Positions 11,170 to 19,965 of a stretch of DNA of 64,000 nt are shown one piece after another. The stretch comes from an uncultured Hyphomicrobium sp. (GTDB taxonomy: Bacteria; Pseudomonadota; Alphaproteobacteria; Rhizobiales; Hyphomicrobiaceae): contig NZ_CADEFI010000011.1 of NCBI RefSeq assembly GCF_902826555.1, positions 22,308-86,307 of the forward strand, read 5' to 3'. The notes beneath the pieces were generated by a model. That model worked only from the letters and a program-made list of their open reading frames with translations. It was not told where the DNA came from and ran no database searches. The number at the start of each line of letters is the position of its first letter. The first letter of the stretch is position 1. The translations under genes and the position numbers were made by a program.

Positions 11170-11520
11170 CTACTCTTTCTCCATGGTGCATTGTAAAGGA
11201 TGGCCATGCTGACGCGAGAAGTCCATAACCTGCGTCACCTTCGTCTCGGCGACCTCGTAGGTGAAGACCCCGCACACGCCCACGCCTTTGTGGTGCACGT
11301 GCAGCATGATCCGCGTCGCTTCCTCGCGTCCCTTGCTGAAGTACTTCTCCAGCACCAGGACCACGAACTCCATCGGCGTGTAGTCGTCATTCAGAAGCAG
11401 CACTTTGTAGAGCGACGGCTTCTTTGTCTTAGGGCGCGTCTTGGTGACGAGGCCGGTCTTGCCCTCCTCGCCGCCCCGGTCATTGCCCCGGTCGTTTCCG
11501 GCGCCGTTCTTCCCCGCCAT
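11170..11520 (-). CDS. clpS: ATP-dependent Clp protease adaptor ClpS
   Basis: 116 residues: a Gly/Asn/Lys-rich flexible N-terminus, then the ClpS fold starting at [20 protein letters not shown]44-D45-D46-Y47-T48 holds the N-degron-binding residues. The protein closes with the family's [17 protein letters not shown]. It binds the ClpA N-domain and hands over proteins with bulky N-terminal residues. Starts are possible at ATG 11520 (chosen, GGGA about ten bases upstream), ATG 11538 or TTG 11553; only the disordered tail changes. clpA follows after seven bases. Confidence 0.95.
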   Translation of the reverse strand: MAGKNGAGNDRGNDRGGEEGKTGLVTKTRPKTKKPSLYKVLLLNDDYTPMEFVVLVLEKYFSKGREEATRIMLHVHHKGVGVCGVFTYEVAETKVTQVMDFSRQHGHPLQCTMEKE

Positions 11521-11710
11521 TCTCAGTCCCAGTGTCATCTTGCCCGTCGTCAATTGTACTCACGCTCTCCACAAGGGGACTACACACCCTGCTGCTTCGC
11601 ATGTTCGCCTAGCTAGCTTGCGCCAGCAATGCCCCTCTGCGGCCCCTCCCGCCATCGGTTCAGAGCACCAGAGCAATCTGGCGAAATGAAAGTGGGAAGT
11701 CCCACGAGAT

Positions 11711-11739
11711 AAAAAAGGCCCGGGCTCAGCGCCCAGGCC
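11711..11739 (-). terminator. Rho-independent terminator of the phasin gene
   Basis: On the minus strand a GGCCTGGGC / GCCCGGGCC stem (one mismatch, five-base loop) is followed by TTTTTT. It lies 62 bases past the phasin stop codon. Read on the plus strand the A-run comes first, so it mainly serves the phasin gene. Confidence 0.85.
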
Positions 11740-11801
11740 TCATTCGTTGTCGATCAAGAGCCGTTTATCCGCCGTGGGCGGAGTGCCATGCTCATGGCGG
11801 C

Positions 11802-12125
11802 CTACCTCTGGAAGACCTTCTCGACAGGCTTGTAGGCGTCCTTGGCCAAGCTGGTGTACATGCCGCCGATCTTGGTCATCTGCTGCATGTAATCCTCATA
11901 CGCCTTCTTGGCGAAGCTGGATTGGATCTCAAAGGCCTGCTCGAGCGATTTGGCGGAGGCGAGCTTTTCGAAGGTGGCGGTACCGTCCTCGAAAGCGCGC
12001 TTCGAGTAGTCCGTCATCTCGGCTGCGATCGCCTGCCAGCCCTTGTTCCAATCGCCGAACAACTTCAACGCTGTATCGACGTTGGTCTGGCCGAACTTCT
12101 GGAAATCCTGGAAACCGTTGATCAT
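11802..12125 (-). CDS. Phasin family protein
   Basis: A 107-residue, almost wholly helical amphipathic protein (MINGFQDFQKFGQTNVD, ALKLFGDWNKGWQAIAAE, EQAFEIQSSFAKKAYEDYM), typical of phasins coating polyhydroxyalkanoate granules. The length matches short alphaproteobacterial phasins. The start is at MINGF; a longer frame adds 21 residues unlike the family. It is monocistronic with its own strong terminator. PHA synthase genes are not nearby. Some phasin-like proteins act as stress or nucleoid proteins, so granule binding is inferred. Confidence 0.87.
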   Translation of the reverse strand: MINGFQDFQKFGQTNVDTALKLFGDWNKGWQAIAAEMTDYSKRAFEDGTATFEKLASAKSLEQAFEIQSSFAKKAYEDYMQQMTKIGGMYTSLAKDAYKPVEKVFQR

Positions 12126-12480
12126 TGGATGCCTGCCTGCTGCTATCGGGTGGGAGACCGTAGTGTCGGCGCCGGGTGCCTTGAACATAATTTAGCCGCA
12201 CCGCACCATTTTTTCAAGTCGTATACCGCGACGCAGCAATACCGGCGGGTTGCCGGCGGACAATGACCTAGACGTTAAGAAAATTGCAGCACCGCTCGGC
12301 TAGCTTTTTGCCCGGCGCTTTGCCGTTGGCGACACGGCGCTCCGGCCCCAAAGTGGCCGCGAAGCATAGGCATTGAGGCCCGGGTCGGATATGGTTGATC
12401 GTCCGGCGGACGGGTGGCTGGACACGTTACTCGATGACGCGCGCTTCAAGCGACGGCGCGGAATTGGAACGAGGGGATCT
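12126..12480. other. Divergent intergenic region between phasin gene and D,D-carboxypeptidase gene
   Basis: This 355-bp stretch must contain both promoters. It includes an A/T-richer patch near 12187-12215 upstream of the phasin gene. The frame continuing the carboxypeptidase gene upstream is Arg/Asp-rich and not secretory in character, so I treat it as non-coding. I see no strong hairpin or repeated operator. Confidence 0.5.
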
Positions 12481-14208
12481 TTGACGATTTCCGTCATGCG
12501 ACCGATGCTCCTGGCTCTTGCCGTATGTGCGGCGGCGCTTGCGCCCGCCCACAACGCGCGCGCGGAAGCTGCCAAGCAGGCCTCCATCATCGTCGACGCC
12601 AACACCGGCAAAGTGTTGCACGCGCAATCTGCCGACGAGCTGCGTTTTCCGGCGTCGCTGACCAAGATGATGACGCTCTACATGCTCTTCGGAGAGATTG
12701 AAGCGGGCCGCATCTCCTACGACACCAAGATCAAGTTCAGCGAGCGGGCGACCCAGGTGGCGCCGTCCAAGCTCGGGCTCGACGCCGGCGACGAGATCGA
12801 GGCGATCGACGCCATCAAGGCGTTGGTGGTCAAGTCGGCCAACGATGTGGCCGTCGCCGTGGCCGAGCATATCGGCGGCACGGAGTACCAGTTCGCGCGC
12901 ATGATGACGGACCGGGCCCACGAGATCGGGATGGCCTCCACCACGTTCCGCAATGCCTCGGGCCTGCCGAACCCTTCGCAGAAGACGACGGCGCGGGACA
13001 TGGTCACGCTGGGGCTCAGGCTGCAGGACGACTTTCCGCAGCACTATCGCCTGTTCTCGACCGCATCGTTCACGTTCCGCGGCAAGACACACAAGTCGCA
13101 TAACACCCTGATGCGCGGCTTTCCGGGCATGGACGGCATCAAGACCGGTTACACGCGCGCTTCCGGATTCAACCTGGTGTCGTCGGTGCACGCGGAGGGT
13201 AAGCACATCGTAGGCGCCGTGTTCGGCGGCAAGACAGCCGCGACGCGCAATGCGCTGATGCGGTCGCTGCTTTACACCGCATTGGAGAAAGCCTCGACGG
13301 AGCGGACCCGCCAAGGCGGTCCGCAGCTCGTGGCACGGGCGCGTACCACCAAGACGCCTCAGTTCGCGCAAGCCGACGCCGGATGGACATCCAAAACGAA
13401 AAAGGCGGCGGCCGAGAAACCGGCCAAGGCGCCTGCCAAAGTTGCCGCGGCCACTCCCCCACCTCCGACGCCTGCCGTACGGCCTCCGCAGGCACAGGCA
13501 AAACGCGATGCGATCGCCGATGTGCTCGCCGAGGGCGATGCGTCGCCGACCGGCGGCGCATCGAACGCTGCCTATCAGGCCGCCGCGGAGCCGGTTGCCG
13601 CTCACCCGCGCCTCGACCTTCAGGCCCTGCGCGAGGCCATGACGGATGCTCCGCCTGCGGGCGGGGAGCCGACCGGGACGCTTGGGTCTCCGGCCTCGGG
13701 CCCGCAGGACATCGCGGGACTGATCCGGCACTCCATCGTCGAGGGGACCGGCGAAGCGCCCGCACATGCGCGGCCTGTCGCCGACGAAGGACCTTCCGGG
13801 CCTGCCATCGCCCGCCCGCCCGGCACGCTCGACTCGCAGGCCGGTGCGCTGGCATTCGTCTCACCGGCGCAAGCGGGCTCTCCCGCGCTCAGCGTACCGC
13901 CGTCGCATCTCAAAGGCCCGATACCGCCTTCGCAGCCCCAATTCCGTGCAGCACCGCTCGGCGCCGGCTATGAGATCCAGATCGGGGCCTACGGCACGGC
14001 CCAGGAAGCGCAGGCCAAACTCGACGGGGTGCGCGGCCGCGCCGTCGGCCTGCTCGAGGGGCATGGCGCGGTCACGTTGCCGGTACTGAGGGAAAACCGG
14101 CAGATTTTCCGCGCCCGTTTCGTCCACTTCGACGAAGCCGCCGCTTCGAACGCCTGCCTCGAGCTGCGCCGTCTTGCCATCGACTGCTTCGTCATGAAGG
14201 CGGATTAG
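12481..14208 (+). CDS. D-alanyl-D-alanine carboxypeptidase (S11 family) with C-terminal SPOR domain
   Basis: 575 residues: a signal peptide ending near HNARA, then a penicillin-binding S11 peptidase domain with SLTK (SxxK), SAN (SxN) and KTG motifs in order. A long Pro/Ala/Lys-rich linker (about residues 290-490) follows, and then a SPOR domain (YEIQIGAYGTAQEAQ) closing with CFVMKAD. It trims the terminal D-Ala of peptidoglycan pentapeptides in the periplasm, while SPOR targets denuded glycan at the septum. TTG at 12481 is chosen because GAGGGG precedes it with a four-base gap; ATG at 12496 lacks a ribosome site. This fusion architecture is common in Hyphomicrobiales. Confidence 0.93.
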   Translation: MTISVMRPMLLALAVCAAALAPAHNARAEAAKQASIIVDANTGKVLHAQSADELRFPASLTKMMTLYMLFGEIEAGRISYDTKIKFSERATQVAPSKLGLDAGDEIEAIDAIKALVVKSANDVAVAVAEHIGGTEYQFARMMTDRAHEIGMASTTFRNASGLPNPSQKTTARDMVTLGLRLQDDFPQHYRLFSTASFTFRGKTHKSHNTLMRGFPGMDGIKTGYTRASGFNLVSSVHAEGKHIVGAVFGGKTAATRNALMRSLLYTALEKASTERTRQGGPQLVARARTTKTPQFAQADAGWTSKTKKAAAEKPAKAPAKVAAATPPPPTPAVRPPQAQAKRDAIADVLAEGDASPTGGASNAAYQAAAEPVAAHPRLDLQALREAMTDAPPAGGEPTGTLGSPASGPQDIAGLIRHSIVEGTGEAPAHARPVADEGPSGPAIARPPGTLDSQAGALAFVSPAQAGSPALSVPPSHLKGPIPPSQPQFRAAPLGAGYEIQIGAYGTAQEAQAKLDGVRGRAVGLLEGHGAVTLPVLRENRQIFRARFVHFDEAAASNACLELRRLAIDCFVMKAD

Positions 14209-14258
14209 CCGCAAACTCATTTCTCAATCGAACGGACGGCCCGCGTATCGGGGGATTC

Positions 14259-14636
14259 ATGCTGCAAAACTGGCTTTCGGTCGCTGGGATCGGGATCGAC
14301 CTGCTCGGCTTCCTGCTTCTCCTCCGCGAATGGTGGCTCGCCTTCTTCCACGAGTCGGCCACGCTCGATTTCCAGCAACGGCGCGCCTGGGAGCAATCGC
14401 TGCGTCATCACCAGCACACCCACGCCTCCGATCAGCTCCGGGCTCATCTCGACGCCTCGCACCGCATTCAGGACGAGATGGTCGAGCGCGCCGCCCGAGG
14501 CCGGCACATCGAAACCCTGCGCTCGCGCAAACGCGCCTTCGTGCTGGCAACCGTGCTGATCATCCTCGGCGCGCTGCTGCAGCTCGTGGGGCAGCTTCCG
14601 GCCGAGCTCTTCTCGCTGTTCACGGGCGCTGGTTGA
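14259..14636 (+). CDS. Small membrane protein of unknown function
   Basis: 125 residues with two hydrophobic segments (about residues 5-23 and 94-115) flanking a polar, His/Arg/Glu-rich loop that looks helical. Both ends probably face the same side of the inner membrane. GGGGA lies just before the ATG. Its last 17 bases overlap the convergent membrane J-protein gene. I recognise no family. The start and codon pattern look genuine. Confidence 0.7.
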   Translation: MLQNWLSVAGIGIDLLGFLLLLREWWLAFFHESATLDFQQRRAWEQSLRHHQHTHASDQLRAHLDASHRIQDEMVERAARGRHIETLRSRKRAFVLATVLIILGALLQLVGQLPAELFSLFTGAG

Positions 14637-15315
14637 GCAGCACGTCCTTGGCCTCGTTGACCTGCGCGGCGAGATAGGTCGAGCCGCCGCGATCGGGGTG
14701 CAGCTTCAGCATCAGATCGCGATGGGCGCGGCGAATCTCCTCCTCGGTCGCGCCCGGCTTCAGCCCCAGGATCTCGTAGGCCTCGTCCGGCTGCATGCGT
14801 CCGTCGTGATCGCGCATCTCGCGCTCCCCGCGCGAGACATCCTCGCGCCAGCTCGGATGAATGCGATCAAGATAGGCCTCGAGAAGCTGCGCCGACTGCG
14901 GATCGATGAAGCGGCAGTCGTGCCACAGCAGCGCCACCTCGGCGGGCTTCAGCGTGTCGAGATCGCGACCGGCGAACATACCCTTCAGGACACGTCCCGA
15001 CATGGCGCCACTGTCGTGATCGAGCTCCATGGCGAGGTGCTCGGTGGTGACGCTGGACAGCTGGCCTGTGGACTTGTGCGTGGGGCCGCTCGGAGCGCCG
15101 CCGCCCCAGCCCAAGAGCCACGCGCCCAGCATGCCGAGCAGGCTCGCAGGCCCAGCGGCGCCGCGCACCAGAAAGATCGCCGCCGCGCCGAGCGCCAGAG
15201 CGCCGCCCGCGAGCCGCATCTGACGGGCCATGGCGGCCGGATTGGCGCGCGTAAAGCCCGTGATCAGGAACAGGGCCAGCACCAGCGCGGCGAGGCCGAG
15301 TAGGAAGAACTGCAT
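14620..15315 (-). CDS. Membrane-anchored DnaJ-domain protein
   Basis: 231 residues: an N-terminal transmembrane helix (about 1-20), further hydrophobic segments to about residue 70, a cytosolic middle region, and a J domain at the extreme C-terminus with HPD in KLHPDRGG. The middle segment (AVALLWHDCRFIDPQSAQLLEAYLDR) is typical of alphaproteobacterial membrane J-proteins. It should recruit and stimulate DnaK at the membrane. DjlA and Pam18-type proteins share the idea but not this exact architecture. The convergent small membrane gene overlaps its 3' end. Confidence 0.86.
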   Translation of the reverse strand: MQFFLLGLAALVLALFLITGFTRANPAAMARQMRLAGGALALGAAAIFLVRGAAGPASLLGMLGAWLLGWGGGAPSGPTHKSTGQLSSVTTEHLAMELDHDSGAMSGRVLKGMFAGRDLDTLKPAEVALLWHDCRFIDPQSAQLLEAYLDRIHPSWREDVSRGEREMRDHDGRMQPDEAYEILGLKPGATEEEIRRAHRDLMLKLHPDRGGSTYLAAQVNEAKDVLLNQRP

Positions 15316-15407
15316 CAGCGCGTCACTCTCGGCAACGGTGTGTCTCCATGCCGATCAACGGCACAGCCAGCGCGAATCCAGCGCCGATCATGGACACAAC
15401 TTAGGAG

Positions 15408-16181
15408 CTAGCGACGCATCTGTCCAAGCAGGCGGCGAGCCCCCTCGCCACCGGGCCTGGCGAGCAGCGCCTGCAGGGCCTTTTGCCCGCCTGCCGCGTA
15501 AACGGCGACGGCTGTCAACAGCTCGCGCAGCTCAGCGGCGGAGCCGGGCCCAAAGTGGCAGTGCGCACCCTTGGTCAGGCGCGCGATCTCCTTGAAGGCG
15601 CGCGTGGCGTTGGCGTCGCCGCCCTCCTGGAACAGGAAGGCGGGCACGCCCAGCAGGGCCAGCTCGCCGGCACGGCCGGCCAGTTCATCGATCGGCTCCT
15701 CGACGGCGTCGCCGACGTAGACCAGCGCGCTGATCTTGGCTTTTTCCGACTCGCGACGGGCCTGAGACAGCACCTTGCCGATCTGCGTGAAGCCGCCGTG
15801 GCAGGCGACCTGGCGCATGAGAGCCGCAAGCGCGTCGGCGTTCGTCACCCAGCGCGAGGCGCGCGCTTCTCCGGCGCCGCGGAAGTACATGAGCTGCACC
15901 TCGAGCGAACCGATCTCCTTCACGGCGCGGAACATCTCCGATTGCAGCGCGAGCGCCATGTCCCAAGTGGGGGCGCGGCTCATGGTGGCGTCCATGGCGA
16001 ACAGCAGCCGGCCGCGGGTGCCGGTCGCGGCAGGGCCCAGCGCCTTCACCTTGGCGACGAAGTCCGCCACCTCGGCGCTGGAGGCCGCGGAAGACGCCGG
16101 CGCGCCGGCACGCTGGCCGGCCGGGGTGGGCGTCGGGGTCGTTCCCGTCGTGGTATTGGGCGGCTTCGTCTCGCGCGTCAT
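15408..16181 (-). CDS. VWA-domain-like protein
   Basis: 257 residues. After a Thr/Pro-rich N-terminal 50 residues comes a von Willebrand A-type fold: strand LLFAMDATMS (a D-x-T-x-S MIDAS-like site), strand LEVQLMYFRG, strand KISALVYVGDAVEE and strand GVPAFLFQEG. It looks cytosolic, with no signal peptide. The start at MTRETK is supported by AGGGA eight bases upstream; a longer frame is not protein-like. The product probably binds a metal-dependent partner. No MoxR-type ATPase, the common companion, is adjacent. Confidence 0.78.
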   Translation of the reverse strand: MTRETKPPNTTTGTTPTPTPAGQRAGAPASSAASSAEVADFVAKVKALGPAATGTRGRLLFAMDATMSRAPTWDMALALQSEMFRAVKEIGSLEVQLMYFRGAGEARASRWVTNADALAALMRQVACHGGFTQIGKVLSQARRESEKAKISALVYVGDAVEEPIDELAGRAGELALLGVPAFLFQEGGDANATRAFKEIARLTKGAHCHFGPGSAAELRELLTAVAVYAAGGQKALQALLARPGGEGARRLLGQMRR

Positions 16182-16325
16182 CGGGGGTCCCTGCGGGGCG
16201 ATATTCCATCCTAACATGGCGAGCGCCGGGCGCGGCGGCAATGCCACCCAGGCGGGAGCCGCTTCCGGAAACCGCCGACCTGGGATACATCCAGGCGCCC
16301 GAACTCAATCATTCCGCGGACACCC

Positions 16326-16946
16326 ATGCCAAACGAGCCCAAGACCTCCGGAAAACGCACCGGTAAACCCGCAGATGGCGAGATCGAGCTCACGGTGCGG
16401 CGCATGCATCGGCGCGACATCAATCGCGTGTGGGAGTTCTTGAAGCTCGTCTTCAGAGGCGTCAACCGCGAAACGGTCGAGTTCCAGCGGCCGCGCAGCA
16501 AGAAGCGCTTCATGGAGATCTACGAGGACGAGGGCGTCGAGCAGCTCGTGTTCGAGAAGAAGCAGGACGGGAAGCTCGCGCTGGTCGGCTACGCCGAGTA
16601 CGCCTACGAGGTTGCCGGTGCCGACAGCTGGATCAATCACCGCTATTTCGAAACGCGCGGCATGCGGCCCCTGTTTGTCGAAGAGATCGCCGTGCATCCG
16701 GAATATCACGGCCTCGGCATCGGCTCGTTCATGTTCGAGCAGATCGATCATGCGGCACGCCTCCGAGGCTGCACGCACATCGTGCTCGACGTCGCGGAGA
16801 ACAACGAAGAGGCGCTTCGCTACTACCGCAAGCGCAACTTTCACAAGATCGACGCGGCCATTTTCCTGTCGAAGAAAGTCGAGACGGCCGACGACCTGCT
16901 GGGACCACGCAAGTTCAAGGTTCGCGCGAAGAAGACGGGCGATTGA
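16326..16946 (+). CDS. GNAT-family N-acetyltransferase
   Basis: 206 residues. Motif A of GNAT enzymes is clear (FVEEIAVHPEYHGLGIGSFM, with the acetyl-CoA pyrophosphate loop), followed by VLDVAENNEEALRYYRKRNF, the motif B helix. The N-terminal 20 residues are basic and disordered. The substrate is unknown. It is divergent from the VWA gene with 144 bp between and stands alone. Confidence 0.88.
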   Translation: MPNEPKTSGKRTGKPADGEIELTVRRMHRRDINRVWEFLKLVFRGVNRETVEFQRPRSKKRFMEIYEDEGVEQLVFEKKQDGKLALVGYAEYAYEVAGADSWINHRYFETRGMRPLFVEEIAVHPEYHGLGIGSFMFEQIDHAARLRGCTHIVLDVAENNEEALRYYRKRNFHKIDAAIFLSKKVETADDLLGPRKFKVRAKKTGD

Positions 16947-17163
16947 GGCGTCACCGTCTAACAGGCCTCCTTGCCAACAAACGCCCACGCTTCATACGGG
17001 TCAATCCTTAGGGGACGTGGACGGCGTGCCTCAAAGGCACCTTCCAAAAGAACATCGGCAATTCACTAAAGCCCTTTCTGGATGATCGGTATACGGTTCC
17101 AGGCGGAATTATGCGCAGGCCGTCGCCGGTTGGCATCTCTCCGCTCGAACTGAGGAGGAAGCT

Positions 17164-18009
17164 ATGGATCAATCCACGCGAGATGACGGGCCAACTTCAC
17201 TCAATCGCCGCGACGTCATGCGCGCTGCCGGCGCGATGGCAATCGCCGGCGCGGGAAGTGTCGCGGGCGGCACCGTTCCCACTTATGCGCAAAGCAACGG
17301 AGCTGCCAATAAAGGCGCGCTCGGTCTCAGGCTACAGGGCGTCCAGCACTTCGGCCTCACGGTGCAGAATATGGATCGCGCGTTCGAATTCTATACCGAG
17401 GTACTCGGCGGCACCGAGATCATGCGGGACGGTGACTTTCATGGGGAACGCATCCACAACACGCTGCTGACCGATCAGGAGATCGAGGCACGCGAGCGCG
17501 ATGTCAATCCGCGCACGATGGGAATTCCAGACCTCCGGGGTGGTGCGCAGCGCCTGGATGTTCGCTTTATCCAGTTCGACAATGTTGTAATCGAGCTGCT
17601 GCAGTACCGCGACGCCGAGCAGCCGGCCGGCAGCGGTAGCGCATTTGCCGAGCCGCTCGACCATATGAGTCCTGCGTTTCCGCGCATGATGCACATCTGC
17701 TTTCACATCCGCGACGATGTCGATTTCAACCAATTCATCGCCGATCTCGAAGCGGAAGCGGCGAAACGCGGAATGCCCCAGGTCAGGGCCAACCGCGTGG
17801 TCACTGTGACCACCGAGCAGGACCGTTTGGCCGCGCCCCTCGAAGCGAACAGCAACGGCATCACCGAAGGCAAATCGAACGGATGGAGGCTGATCTATTG
17901 CAAGGGATCTGAAGGCGAACAGCTCGAATTCGTGCAAGCACTCGGGCCCGTGAAGGAGGTCTTCGCCAAGGGTATGGAAGCCCACAAACGCTCGCGTGGC
18001 AATCGCTAG
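17164..18009 (+). CDS. Tat-exported VOC (glyoxalase/bleomycin-resistance fold) protein
   Basis: 281 residues. The N-terminus is a twin-arginine signal (NRRDVMRAAGAMAIAGAG) cleaved near TYAQS. The rest has two VOC-like halves: LQGVQHFGLTVQNMDRAFEF opens the first and FPRMMHICFHIRDD the second, with an IELLQYR strand giving a possible metal-ligand Glu. Export by Tat suggests cofactor or metal insertion in the cytosol. GAGGAGGAA precedes the ATG. The betaine-type binding protein starts ten bases after the stop, so both are co-transcribed. The substrate is unknown; extradiol dioxygenase or lyase activity is possible. Confidence 0.85.
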   Translation: MDQSTRDDGPTSLNRRDVMRAAGAMAIAGAGSVAGGTVPTYAQSNGAANKGALGLRLQGVQHFGLTVQNMDRAFEFYTEVLGGTEIMRDGDFHGERIHNTLLTDQEIEARERDVNPRTMGIPDLRGGAQRLDVRFIQFDNVVIELLQYRDAEQPAGSGSAFAEPLDHMSPAFPRMMHICFHIRDDVDFNQFIADLEAEAAKRGMPQVRANRVVTVTTEQDRLAAPLEANSNGITEGKSNGWRLIYCKGSEGEQLEFVQALGPVKEVFAKGMEAHKRSRGNR

Positions 18010-18019
18010 AGGAGGGTTC

Positions 18020-18880
18020 ATGCTGAAGCATTTTGCGCGTCTGTCGTTCGCCCTCTTCGCGGTGCTGACGACGGCTACGTCTTCCGTAGCCGAGGAACGG
18101 GTCATCCGGCTCGGCCAGGTCGGGCTGTCATTCTACGCCGTGGTCGGCGGCATCGTGCAGGAGGTGCTGGAGCACGACGGATACAAGGTCGAGGTCACGA
18201 CCGGCAGTCATGGCGACATCTTTCCGAAGCTCGGCGCGGGCGAGGTCGATATCCTGGCGGCGGCTTGGCTTCCCGACGGCCACGCACCTCTTTATGCAAA
18301 GGTGAAGGACGTCACATACATTGTCGGAGAGCTGTACGGCGATGCGCGGCTCTACTGGGCAGTGCCTGACTACGTCCCTGCCGATCTGGTGCGTTCGATC
18401 GACGACCTGAAGAAGCCTGACGTCGCGGCGCGGATGGACAAGAGAATTCGCGGCATCGGCGCCACGTCCGGGCTCATGGTCGGTGCCTCGAAGATTCGTG
18501 AGGCCTACGGCTTGGACGCAGCCGGGTACGAGGTCATCCCCGGCGAAGCGACGGATTGGATCGCGAATTTCAAGCAAGCGGTTGCCGAGCAACGCTGGCT
18601 CGTCATGCCGCTTTGGCAGCCGCAGTGGATCAACGCGGCTTACAAGGTCCGCGTGCTCGATGAGCCGAAGGGCATCTACGGAAAAGGCGATACCGCCGTC
18701 CTCCTCGGACATGAAAGCTTGAAAGGCAAACTGTCGCCCGAGACCCTCGACCGCCTCAAGGGCATTACGCTCAGCATCGATGCCGTCACGCAAATGGACC
18801 TGTGGGTCAATGTCGATGGGCTTGCACCACGCGACGCTGCGAAAAGGTGGGTTTCTGCCAATCCCTTGCGGAAGGATTAG
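18020..18880 (+). CDS. Periplasmic glycine-betaine/choline-type substrate-binding protein (OpuAC family), orphan
   Basis: 286 residues with a signal peptide (LSFALFAVLTTATSSVAEE). The mature part is OpuAC-like: VIRLGQVGLSFYAVVGGIVQEVL, ILAAAWLPDGHAPLY, IPGEATDWIANFKQA, WQPQWINAAYK. The Trp residues could form an aromatic cage for a quaternary amine. No permease or ATPase gene is adjacent. A perfect AGGAGGG lies seven bases before the ATG. It is tied to the Tat-exported VOC gene, so it may feed that enzyme, act as a sensor or serve a distant transporter. Confidence 0.85.
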   Translation: MLKHFARLSFALFAVLTTATSSVAEERVIRLGQVGLSFYAVVGGIVQEVLEHDGYKVEVTTGSHGDIFPKLGAGEVDILAAAWLPDGHAPLYAKVKDVTYIVGELYGDARLYWAVPDYVPADLVRSIDDLKKPDVAARMDKRIRGIGATSGLMVGASKIREAYGLDAAGYEVIPGEATDWIANFKQAVAEQRWLVMPLWQPQWINAAYKVRVLDEPKGIYGKGDTAVLLGHESLKGKLSPETLDRLKGITLSIDAVTQMDLWVNVDGLAPRDAAKRWVSANPLRKD

Positions 18881-19014
18881 AGGCAGCGCTTAGATCTGCT
18901 GATATCCGGTTGTCCGCGCGGCCTAGCCGACGCCGGGCCCGCCAGAAGGCCGACGTTGCCGATGTGCCGATGGCCCACTAGATTGGCGGCTCCAGATCGT
19001 CAGGAGTTGTTCCG

Positions 19015-19395
19015 ATGCAGTTGCGGTTGCGCCGTTGTTCAAGGCAGTTTGCATTCGTAGCCATTGCGTTTCTCAGCACGATCACTCCGGCGAGCGCCGC
19101 GTCATCTGAACTCATCTGCCTGAAGTCCAGTGATCCAGCATCCCTCGATGACTTGGCAATCGCCTGCTATTCCGATCAGGCCTGCACGTACGTCGAACAG
19201 CACAACGGCGAAGCGCTGCGCGACTACGATGAAACAAGCGTCGCGGCCGCGCTCGGTCGCGAAAAAATCGAGGGCATCGTGACGTCGTCAGCGCCGATCA
19301 TCAAACAGATCAAAGGCTACGGCTACACCTGCGTGCCACTACCGGAATTCATCGACCAAACGACATCGGCGCATCGCGATCCGAGGAGACAATAG
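19015..19395 (+). CDS. Small secreted protein of unknown function
   Basis: 126 residues with a signal peptide ending near SAASS. The mature part has four Cys (ICLKS, IACYS, QACTYV, YTCVPL), enough for two disulfides in the periplasm. AGGAG lies nine bases before the ATG. The stop codon overlaps the GTG of the next gene (TAGTG), so translation is coupled. I recognise no family. Confidence 0.65.
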   Translation: MQLRLRRCSRQFAFVAIAFLSTITPASAASSELICLKSSDPASLDDLAIACYSDQACTYVEQHNGEALRDYDETSVAAALGREKIEGIVTSSAPIIKQIKGYGYTCVPLPEFIDQTTSAHRDPRRQ

Positions 19396-19940
19396 TGCAA
19401 AGATTGCTTTCGATTGCGACGGCCGTTGTCGCGTTACTGATCGCTGGGGCCTCGAACGCCGCCGAGCCGGAACCACCGATATTGACCATCGCGGGCGAAG
19501 TTTCGCATCCAAATCGCGGCGCGCTCGATCCCTTCCACGACGCCTTTCTCAGTCACAAGGACAAGACCTTTGCGAAGGCCTTTGTCTTTACGCGCTCGGT
19601 GCTCGCGGCCCTGCCGCAAACCAAGATTTCAACCAACGTCAAAGGCTGGCCAGGAAAAGTTGAACTCGAAGGTCCGCGGTTGCTCGATGCATTGACTGCG
19701 GCCGGCGTCGCAACGGATGCCACGATCGTTGCGACAGCGCTCGACAGTTACAACGTCGAGCTGACGCCGGAGGAGAGAGCCGCCCACGATTGGATTTTGG
19801 CGATCAACGCCAACGGCGCGCCCTTGTCGATCGGCGGTCGGGGCCCTGTCTGGCTGATCCACGGCACAGACGGCAAAGCCGTCTCGCAAGAGGAGGAAGC
19901 GACGTGGGTCTGGGCGCTGTATCTGATAGAAGTTAAGTAG
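19395..19940 (+). CDS. Small secreted protein with sulfite-oxidase-like molybdopterin-binding fold, no cysteine
   Basis: 181 residues, GTG start overlapping the previous stop by one base. It has a signal peptide to about SNAAEP. The mature part follows the small molybdopterin-dependent-oxidoreductase-like pattern: ILTIAGEV, FEGP-like LEGPRLLDALTAAG, ATALDSYNVEL, GRGPVWLIHGTD, and a closing WALYLIEVK. It contains no Cys at all, so the molybdenum-coordinating Cys of true sulfite oxidases is absent and catalysis of that type is unlikely. A short extra segment (about residues 48-68) sits in the first half. It probably works with the preceding Cys-containing protein. Confidence 0.72.
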   Translation: MQRLLSIATAVVALLIAGASNAAEPEPPILTIAGEVSHPNRGALDPFHDAFLSHKDKTFAKAFVFTRSVLAALPQTKISTNVKGWPGKVELEGPRLLDALTAAGVATDATIVATALDSYNVELTPEERAAHDWILAINANGAPLSIGGRGPVWLIHGTDGKAVSQEEEATWVWALYLIEVK

Positions 19941-19965
19941 CTGCGACGGGCGCGCACGTCTGACC

